Shown here one piece after another: positions 1 through 4,366 of a stretch of 6,511 nt of DNA. The stretch spans positions 1 to 6,511 of the forward strand of contig CALJNJ010000333.1 in assembly GCA_937981945.1 (NCBI GenBank). The letters run 5' to 3'. The first letter of the stretch is position 1, and each line of letters starts with the position of its first letter. Origin of the DNA: an uncultured Caulobacterales bacterium. GTDB lineage: Bacteria; Pseudomonadota; Alphaproteobacteria; Caulobacterales; Maricaulaceae. The notes beneath the pieces are model-generated. The model saw only the letters and a program-made list of their open reading frames with translations. It made no database searches and was not told where the DNA came from. The position numbers were made by a program, and so were the translations under genes.

Positions 1-704
1 GCCAGCTCATAACCCGGTGCAAAAACGTGATCGGCTGTGGCCACATGCTTACCTTTGACGCGGATCACACCGTCACCGGCGTCCAGATGAATAATCGTGT
101 CGCCGTCATCATTTTTCAATGCGATGTCGCCCGCCGCGCCATTGCCGCCGGCATAGATATTGGCCCGGCCGCCATCCAAATGCATGCGCATATGGCCGTC
201 ATCAGAGAACAGCGCAATGTCACCATTGTGACCGCCGCCGCCAATACGGGCATTGCCGTCACCGCCGTCCAGGAAAATCGACTGCGCGCCTTCTTCGTCT
301 TTCAGGGCTAAATCGCCTGACGCGCCGGCGCCGCCCATAACCAAATTGGCCGAGCTGCCGTCCAGATGAACCGTGGTTTCGCCTTCGGCATTTTTCAGAG
401 CAATATCGCCGCCCGCACCTTCGCCGCCGGCGTAAATATTCGCCGCGCCGCCATCAATATGCATGCGCAGTTTGCCCTCATCGCAATACATGCCGATATC
501 GCCATTGTGACCGTGACCGCCCAAACGCAGATTGCCGTCACCGCCATCCAAATGAACCGTATCTTTGCCGGCCTCATCGCGCAGAATAATATCGCCCGAA
601 GCATTAAATCCGCCCAACGCCAAATTGGCTGAGTTTCCGTTCAATACGCCGGTCTCTTCGCCTTTTTCATTGCGAACGTCCATTTTTCCGACAAGATTGC
701 TCAT
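1..704 (-). CDS. Gly/Asp-rich 31-residue repeat protein, C-terminus beyond the left edge
   Basis: The reading frame opens at ATG 704 and stays open to position 1, so 234 full residues are visible and the gene is partial. The start is supported by GGGAGA at 712-717, seven bases upstream. After a short N-terminal segment (residues 1-32), six complete 31-residue units fill residues 33-218. Each unit has the core G-D-[IL]-x-[LM] near its start, an acidic turn ending in Gly, then [HF]-[LI]-D-[GA]-G and usually A-N-[IL] before a GG pair. The Gly-Asp pairs fall exactly at residues 37, 68, 99, 130, 161 and 192. No signal peptide or membrane helix is seen. Residues 219-235 leave the repeat and contain HVFAPGYEL, which from memory resembles the start of a C-terminal domain (VFxxxYxL) found on bacterial tail-fibre-like repeat proteins; I could not check this. 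A beta-solenoid or fibrous surface/appendage protein is the likeliest reading. The function is unknown. Confidence 0.85.
   Translation of the reverse strand, partial: MSNLVGKMDVRNEKGEETGVLNGNSANLALGGFNASGDIILRDEAGKDTVHLDGGDGNLRLGGHGHNGDIGMYCDEGKLRMHIDGGAANIYAGGEGAGGDIALKNAEGETTVHLDGSSANLVMGGAGASGDLALKDEEGAQSIFLDGGDGNARIGGGGHNGDIALFSDDGHMRMHLDGGRANIYAGGNGAAGDIALKNDDGDTIIHLDAGDGVIRVKGKHVATADHVFAPGYEL
51..329 (-). repeat. Higher-order repeat copy 2 (three 31-residue units)
   Basis: This encodes residues 126-218, three units in the order A, B, C. Each matches its counterpart 93 residues earlier better than its immediate neighbours. The B unit carries GHNGDI, RMH[LI]DGG and ANIYAGG, as in copy 1. 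The C unit (188-218) starts like copy 1 (GDIALKN) but ends with a diverged DAGDGVIRVKG, as expected for a capping last repeat. Confidence 0.8.
330..608 (-). repeat. Higher-order repeat copy 1 (three 31-residue units)
   Basis: This encodes residues 33-125 as units A (33-63), B (64-94) and C (95-125). Units A in both copies end with LDGGDGN, units B carry the RMH/ANIYAGG signature, and units C start GDIALKN. The two copies are the same length (279 bases) with no indel. Many codon third positions differ where the amino acid is the same (GGC/GGT, GAT/GAC, ATC/ATT), so the duplication is old and the protein sequence has been kept by selection. Residues 2-32 (609-701) look like an extra, degenerate C unit, since NSANLALGG echoes SSANLVMGG. 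Confidence 0.8.
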
Positions 705-729
705 ATGGTTTTCTCCCTGATTTTTGAAA

Positions 730-751
730 CCTGCGCCGCGAATGCGGCAGG
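730..751 (-). other. Hairpin in the 5' leader of the repeat-protein gene
   Basis: CCT-GC-GCCGC, a GAAT loop, then GCGGC-AGG form an 8-base-pair stem with a two-base bulge. It lies about 25 bases upstream of the start at 704 on the minus strand. No clean U-tract follows in either direction, so it is not an obvious terminator. It could be a leader-stabilising or attenuating structure, or chance in GC-rich DNA. Confidence 0.3.
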
Positions 752-756
752 TCTGA

Positions 757-787
757 AAGATACCACAGATCAGCCGCAAGTCGACAA
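757..787 (-). promoter_or_regulatory. Possible promoter for the repeat-protein gene
   Basis: Read on the minus strand, TTGTCG (782-787) and TATCTT (757-762) resemble -35 and -10 boxes, but the 19-base spacing is longer than usual. The resulting leader of about 45 bases would contain the hairpin at 730-751. This is a weak motif match only. Confidence 0.25.
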
Positions 788-806
788 TTGTTTACAGAGA
801 AGTTAC

Positions 807-836
807 TTGCGCGAGGGCGGCCGGCTCGCCAATATT
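807..836 (+). promoter_or_regulatory. Possible promoter giving a leaderless transcript for the gene at 842
   Basis: TTGCGC (807-812) and CAATAT (830-835) or AATATT (831-836) are spaced 17-18 bases. Counting about seven bases from the -10 box places transcription start at or next to the A of ATG 842. No Shine-Dalgarno sequence lies in the ten bases before that ATG, which fits a leaderless mRNA. The box matches are modest. Confidence 0.3.
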
Positions 837-841
837 AGCCT

Positions 842-1318
842 ATGCTGAACTTCACACGATATTCCGTATTTTGGGTGCTGGGTCTGATCGCGCTGATCGC
901 CGTGTTTTATCTGGTGCGGGCCTTTTTGGGCTATCGCCGCGTGGCCGTGGATGCGGCCGAAGATTATGACTATAAACTGGCCCGCGACATGATCGATCCG
1001 AGGCTGAGCCGCGATGGCTATATCAGCGCTTATAAACGCTATCACGCGCCGCGCAATCACGCCTATATCGGCTTTGGCGTTTTGGCGATCCTGATCCTGA
1101 CGCCCATTGGTCTGGCGGCGCTGAATTTTGTCTCCATGCAGTTTTGGGACATGGCGGGACGCCCGCCTATTTACGCGCCGCGGGGCATTGTCTGGCAGTT
1201 TATTATATTTTTCGGGACGCTCTGCATTTGGGGGCTGACCACTTATATGACAGCGCGGCGCTATTATAAATATGCGCCGAAAACGCTCCGCGATGAAATC
1301 TTGAGGGAAATAAATTAG
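842..1318 (+). CDS. Small three-helix inner-membrane protein, function unknown
   Basis: This encodes a 158-residue protein with three predicted membrane segments, about residues 8-29, 74-96 and 116-136. Between the first two lies a charged, Tyr-rich stretch (residues 31-73, containing EDYDYK and YKRYHAPRNH). The C-terminal tail (139-158) is basic then acidic. No catalytic motif or named family is recognisable. The start at 842 has no ribosome binding site nearby but is the first Met of the frame and begins just before the first hydrophobic segment. The stop (TAG 1316-1318) directly abuts the ATG of the glyoxalase gene, so the two are almost certainly co-transcribed and translationally coupled. 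That is an operon link, not proof of shared function. A large open frame on the opposite strand here is a shadow. Confidence 0.8.
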   Translation: MLNFTRYSVFWVLGLIALIAVFYLVRAFLGYRRVAVDAAEDYDYKLARDMIDPRLSRDGYISAYKRYHAPRNHAYIGFGVLAILILTPIGLAALNFVSMQFWDMAGRPPIYAPRGIVWQFIIFFGTLCIWGLTTYMTARRYYKYAPKTLRDEILREIN

Positions 1319-1783
1319 ATGGAATATTTGCACACAATGGTTCGGGTCGGCGACCTGCAGGCCAGTCTTAAGTTTTACTGTGACGGATTGGGTCTCAAAG
1401 AACTGCGCCGGGTCGATCATGAAAAAGGACGTTTTACTCTGATCTTTTTGGCCAGCGCCGAAGATCTGGCCAGGTCCGGTTTGAAAGGCGATGAGTATCC
1501 GCTGCCCTCCGGCCTGCCCATGATCGAGCTGACCCATAATTGGGATGAGAGCGCCTATGATGAAGGCCGCAATTTTGGCCATATGGCGTTTCGGGTTGAT
1601 AATGTTTACGACAGCTGCGCCCGATTGGCGGAGCTGGGCTATACCATTAACCGTCCGCCGCGGGACGGCTATATGGCCTTTGTCAGGTCACCGGACAATA
1701 TTTCCATTGAGCTTTTGCAAAAAGGCGACCGGCTGGAACCTGCCGCCCCTTGGGCCGACATGGAAAACACCGGTAAGTGGTAA
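1319..1783 (+). CDS. gloA: Lactoylglutathione lyase (glyoxalase I), VOC superfamily
   Basis: Glyoxalase I isomerises the hemithioacetal of methylglyoxal and glutathione to S-lactoylglutathione in the cytoplasm, the first step of methylglyoxal detoxification. The 154-residue protein opens with YLHTMVRVGDLQ, very close to E. coli GloA, then shows IELTHNW, GHMAFRVDN and ISIELLQ in the family order. The four metal ligands expected from the E. coli enzyme (His5, Glu56, His74, Glu122) are present here as His5, Glu70, His88 and Glu131. The region between the first two ligands is about 14 residues longer than in E. coli. A C-terminal extension (APWADMENTGKW) follows the last strand. GAGGG at 1303-1307 is an acceptable ribosome binding site about 11 bases upstream, inside the end of the preceding gene. 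Other VOC functions are possible, but the intact ligand set makes glyoxalase I the best call. Confidence 0.88.
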   Translation: MEYLHTMVRVGDLQASLKFYCDGLGLKELRRVDHEKGRFTLIFLASAEDLARSGLKGDEYPLPSGLPMIELTHNWDESAYDEGRNFGHMAFRVDNVYDSCARLAELGYTINRPPRDGYMAFVRSPDNISIELLQKGDRLEPAAPWADMENTGKW

Positions 1784-1789
1784 TAAAAA

Positions 1790-1806
1790 AGCCCGCGAAG
1801 CGGGCT
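1790..1806. terminator. Bidirectional rho-independent terminator
   Basis: AGCCCGC, a GAA loop and GCGGGCT form a perfect seven-base-pair stem. On the plus strand it is followed by GTTTCTTT, a moderate U-tract, seven bases after the glyoxalase stop. On the minus strand it is followed by six T residues (from 1785-1790), a strong U-tract for the DUF3576 gene ending at 1830. It therefore serves two converging genes. Confidence 0.85.
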
Positions 1807-1829
1807 GTTTCTTTGAATTGTTCTAAGTT

Positions 1830-2288
1830 TTATCCCGCGTCAACCGTCGCGATGTAAAGCTCACGCGCGCGGGTCAGAATGGCATTTTCAATCTGCCGGC
1901 CCGTATCCGCATCAACGGAAGCGTCAATCCATGTGCCGCCGCTTAGGGTCTGCTTGAAGATCGCGGTCTTGAGCGCATCGGCGCGCAAATTCGTATCCAG
2001 AATATAGACATTGGCCTTGAACCGCTCATTAGGCGCTTCGGGACTGGCATACCAATCGGTGACGATAACGCCGCCAAACGGGTCAACTTGATCCAGCGGC
2101 ATAAAATTCAGGGTTTCCAGACTGGCGCGCCAAAGATAGGAATTAACGCCCATAGACGGGGCCGTTTTAACGGTTTTGGTTGTCGCCGCCTTTTTGCTGC
2201 CGCCAAGAATGCCGCAACCGGTCAAAAGAGCCGCCGAAACAATCGCGGTGAGCGCCAAACGGGCCGGGCTTGAAAACTTATGTGACAT
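1830..2288 (-). CDS. DUF3576-type lipoprotein
   Basis: This encodes a 152-residue protein with a lipoprotein signal: basic start, hydrophobic run (residues 10-22) and lipobox L-T-G-C, with Cys25 the predicted lipidated residue. Gly at +2 gives no inner-membrane retention signal, so outer-membrane anchoring is plausible. The mature part has a short Lys/Thr linker (residues 31-45) and then a compact domain carrying GVNSYLWRASLETL, DPFGGVIVTDWY and NERFKANVYIL, ending with ENAILTRARELY. From memory these are signatures of DUF3576, an uncharacterised alphaproteobacterial family; its biochemical role is not known. AGAGGT at 2298-2303 lies nine bases before the ATG and supports the start. The start codon lies within the last codons of a possible upstream leader ORF (2278-2364). 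The gene converges on the glyoxalase operon and diverges from the porin gene. Confidence 0.87.
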   Translation of the reverse strand: MSHKFSSPARLALTAIVSAALLTGCGILGGSKKAATTKTVKTAPSMGVNSYLWRASLETLNFMPLDQVDPFGGVIVTDWYASPEAPNERFKANVYILDTNLRADALKTAIFKQTLSGGTWIDASVDADTGRQIENAILTRARELYIATVDAG

Positions 2289-2364
2289 GGGTTGAATACC
2301 TCTGATTTGTCCTATTTTTCCTGCTTATAGCACCGGATTTCAAGAGTGCCAGAGTAGAGTTCAT
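2278..2364 (-). CDS. Possible 28-residue leader peptide upstream of the DUF3576 gene
   Basis: On the minus strand, ATG 2364 follows GAGGAGAA (2369-2376) at a near-ideal six-base distance. This is a better Shine-Dalgarno sequence than that of the lipoprotein itself. The frame reads MNSTLALLKSGAISRKNR, continues through a basic/polar stretch and stops at TAA 2278-2280. The stop falls 11 bases inside the start of the lipoprotein gene, in another frame, so the arrangement resembles translational coupling. The peptide has a short hydrophobic start and five basic residues (plus one His) but no recognisable family. It might be a coupling uORF, a small protein in its own right, or a chance ORF behind an accidental purine-rich run. 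Confidence 0.4.
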   Translation of the reverse strand: MNSTLALLKSGAISRKNRTNQRYSTHVT

Positions 2365-2384
2365 GAAATTCTCCTCATTTTTGA

Positions 2385-2414
2385 TGAATACAGCCCGCGT
2401 TAACCCTTTGTTAG
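2385..2414 (-). promoter_or_regulatory. Candidate CtrA box and promoter for the leader ORF/DUF3576 unit
   Basis: On the minus strand, CTAA, seven bases, then TTAAC (2399-2414) match the CtrA consensus TTAA-N7-TTAAC at all but one position. A possible -10 element TATTCA (2385-2390) lies downstream, so the box would cover the -35 region, as in known CtrA-activated promoters. The organism assignment and the factor are inferred; only the motif is seen. Confidence 0.4.
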
Positions 2415-2448
2415 GGCAGGTTAACGTAGATGGTTAATATGGGTTAAC
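2399..2448. promoter_or_regulatory. Cluster of GTTAAC/TTAA sites between divergent envelope genes
   Basis: Three GTTAAC palindromes occur at 2399-2404, 2420-2425 and 2443-2448, spaced 21 and 23 bases, about two helical turns. Further TTAA and TTAG half-sites lie at 2434-2437 and 2411-2414. A possible plus-strand -10 (TAATAT, 2435-2440) sits inside the cluster. The regular spacing suggests a factor binding on one face of the DNA and controlling both the porin and the DUF3576 transcripts. CtrA is a candidate, but only the 2400-2414 pair has the exact N7 spacing. Confidence 0.45.
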
Positions 2449-2455
2449 TGTAAGT

Positions 2456-2478
2456 GCGGCTGCGCCGCGAGTGGGAGA
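2456..2478 (+). promoter_or_regulatory. Leader hairpin and ribosome binding site fixing the porin start
   Basis: GCGGC (2456-2460), loop TGC and GCCGC (2464-2468) can form a small stem just before GGGAGA (2473-2478). That ribosome binding site lies four bases before ATG 2483 and decides that start over the in-frame GTG at 2471, which overlaps the site. The hairpin is short and may be incidental. Confidence 0.5.
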
Positions 2479-2482
2479 AACG

Positions 2483-4324
2483 ATGAGTGAAATCCGTCAA
2501 ACGGCGACTTTATTTGTCTCAACACTGGCCATTAGCGTTTTAGGTCTGTCTTTGGCGGCCCAAGCGCAGAATTCACCCTTTGCCAAAAAGGGCAAACAAG
2601 CGTGGGAAACGGCGACTCAGCCGGCCCCAACCCAGCAGCAACCCACACAACCGGCGCAATATCCCTATACCACGCAGCCCCAACCGGTTCCGAGCGGAAC
2701 CTATCAGCCCTCCGGCACGCTGAGCGGCAGCTCTTCGCAGCCCGTTTCCAATTATACTTATACCCTGCCCAAATCGCCGGCCCCGACCGGATATACATCC
2801 GGCAGCTCAGCCCCCGTAACATCCGGCGGCACGCCTTATCCGAGCACATATTCGGCGCAAATGCCCGCATCAAGCGGCACGTCTTACCCGGCGCCTGCCC
2901 CCACCACGGCACCGGCACCGGCGCAGCCCCCCAAAATGGGCGCAACTTACGAATATCCCACTTATAACAAAAGACCGGCTCTGCGCACGGCGCCCGGCGG
3001 AACCAGCGGCGCCTATTATCCCGGCCGCACAAACCAATATCCGCAAAACCAAGCGCCTCAGGGCACGCAATATCCGCAGCAGGCTCAGACAAGTTACCCG
3101 GCGCCGCGCCCGCAATCCCGGAAGCGCGGATGGAAAGACAAGCTTGGACTGGGTAATCTGGCGTTTCTCTATGAGGGCTATCTCAAAGGCGGAGCCGCCG
3201 CGACGCAGCATGACACACGGCTTGATGACGGTTGGGGCGAGGACTTTATCCTGGACGGTTCGGTTCGCGGCGAAGTCAGCGCGATCACCCAAGGCGGCCT
3301 TGAATATGGCGTCAGCGCGGAACTGCGCGGTCAATATGACAAATATCGCCGCGGCTTTGGCGGCCGGGTCGGCGATTGCCCGTTTGGCGTGCCGGAATGC
3401 TCCGGCGTCACCGTCGACACAAATGACTTTGTCCTACGCGGCCACACATCACGATTTTACGCCGCCGGCGAAAATGACGCCAAAGAGTTTGAAGCACAGC
3501 TGGAAAGCGCCCATTTATTCCTGCGCTCCTCCTATGGTGACGTGACTATCGGCCGGGATGACGGCGCAGCTTATCTGTTCTCCCTCGGCGCGCCGTCCCT
3601 TTTAAACGTGGGCGCGTCCAATAACAGCGTTGATTATACCGGTCTTGATGCCGTGCAGACCGTCAATAACGCCTCCGGTTTCTCAGAGAAAATTACCTAT
3701 ACCAGCCCGCGCCTCTTGGGCGACCAAATCGGTGTCGGTATTCAGTTCGGCGCCTCTTATGCGCTCGACGCGGAAGCTTGCGGCGTGGATTACTGCGTCC
3801 GCGGCAATGACAAAGAGCCGGCCGGCGTTCTCGCCCCTGAGATTGATGATGTCATGGAGTTCGGCGTGGCCCTGGACCGCAAATTTGATAATGGCTTCTC
3901 CGTTGAGGCCACCGCCACTTATGCGCGCGGGTCAGAGCAAAGCACGCTCGACGTCTTTGATGATCTCCAAGCCTTCGGACTGGGTCTTGAGCTTGGCTAT
4001 ATGGACTGGGCCTTGGGCGGCTCTTATCTGAAGAGCAATAACGGGCTGCGCGACGGCGATTACGAAGCCATGGATGTGGGCCTGACCTGGCAGCCGTCCA
4101 AGCTGGGCTTCACCGTGGGATACGGACATGCTGAGGACCACAATGTGGGCTTGACCTCGGATCAGGCCGTGGCCGGCGTGTCTTATGATTGGAATGATAA
4201 TTTCCGCCTTGGCGCCGGCGTACAATATGTCAATCGCGACGTGGCTGTGAATACGGCCGGTGTGGTTGCCGGCGAAAATGAAGATGCAACATCAATATTC
4301 CTGGAAGGCCGGTTCACCTTTTGA
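2483..4324 (+). CDS. Porin-like outer-membrane beta-barrel with long Pro/Tyr-rich N-terminal extension
   Basis: This encodes a 613-residue precursor. Residues 1-28 are a signal peptide with a hydrophobic core and signal peptidase I site A-Q-A|Q-N. Residues 45-212 are low-complexity, rich in Pro, Tyr, Gln, Ser and Thr, with recurring TYP/QYP/SYP motifs and no predicted fold. A basic patch (SRKRGWKDK, 212-220) then leads into the barrel from about 222 to the end. The barrel shows alternating strands, Gly- and aromatic-rich turns, the porin-like stretch VTIGRDDGAAYL (354-365) and a terminal GRFTF ending in Phe, the usual signal for BAM-dependent insertion. Two close Cys pairs (299/306 and 433/438) lie in probable loops and could form disulfides. 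It resembles alphaproteobacterial general porins, but its substrate cannot be told. It is the first gene of a likely operon with the deacetylase 42 bases downstream. The start at 2483 is chosen on its ribosome binding site. Confidence 0.85.
   Translation: MSEIRQTATLFVSTLAISVLGLSLAAQAQNSPFAKKGKQAWETATQPAPTQQQPTQPAQYPYTTQPQPVPSGTYQPSGTLSGSSSQPVSNYTYTLPKSPAPTGYTSGSSAPVTSGGTPYPSTYSAQMPASSGTSYPAPAPTTAPAPAQPPKMGATYEYPTYNKRPALRTAPGGTSGAYYPGRTNQYPQNQAPQGTQYPQQAQTSYPAPRPQSRKRGWKDKLGLGNLAFLYEGYLKGGAAATQHDTRLDDGWGEDFILDGSVRGEVSAITQGGLEYGVSAELRGQYDKYRRGFGGRVGDCPFGVPECSGVTVDTNDFVLRGHTSRFYAAGENDAKEFEAQLESAHLFLRSSYGDVTIGRDDGAAYLFSLGAPSLLNVGASNNSVDYTGLDAVQTVNNASGFSEKITYTSPRLLGDQIGVGIQFGASYALDAEACGVDYCVRGNDKEPAGVLAPEIDDVMEFGVALDRKFDNGFSVEATATYARGSEQSTLDVFDDLQAFGLGLELGYMDWALGGSYLKSNNGLRDGDYEAMDVGLTWQPSKLGFTVGYGHAEDHNVGLTSDQAVAGVSYDWNDNFRLGAGVQYVNRDVAVNTAGVVAGENEDATSIFLEGRFTF
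2615..3118 (+). repeat. Low-complexity Pro/Tyr/Gln-rich coding tract in the porin-like gene
   Basis: This tract encodes residues 45-212. Short motifs recur irregularly rather than as a strict tandem: PTQPAQYPY, SGTYQPSG, YTSGSSAPV, SGTSYPAPAP, TQYPQQ and SYPAPRP. It is interrupted by almost no charged residues until about residue 151. Such a segment is expected to be extended and disordered in the periplasm. Confidence 0.75.
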
Positions 4325-4366
4325 TCAGGCCGTTTCGGGCTTTCTAATTTCGGGCAGGGGCGCCTC

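Noticed and set aside
27..632. Plus-strand frames of 94, 73 and 88 codons across the repeat region
   Set aside because: They are antisense readings of the periodic minus-strand gene; their own apparent repeats merely mirror it, and the synonymous pattern favours the minus strand.
803..1582. 259-codon open frame on the minus strand opposite the membrane protein and glyoxalase genes
   Set aside because: It spans two well-supported plus-strand genes, has a composition typical of a shadow frame and shows no domain. The glyoxalase motifs on the other strand are decisive.
2335..2351. TGGCAC on the minus strand as a sigma-54 -24 element
   Set aside because: There is no GC at the required -12 position, and the sequence lies inside the possible leader ORF.
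2471..2482. GTG 2471 as the start of the porin-like gene
   Set aside because: It overlaps the GGGAGA that serves ATG 2483; the later start has proper spacing and gives a normal signal peptide.
2532..3334. Minus-strand frames of 186 and 154 codons opposite the Pro-rich part of the porin-like gene
   Set aside because: Low-complexity GC-rich codons leave the antisense free of stops. No ribosome binding site or domain supports them.
4327..4341. Possible terminator between the porin-like and deacetylase genes
   Set aside because: The AGGCC/GGGCT stem has a central mismatch and only a short T run. It is more likely that transcription continues into the deacetylase.
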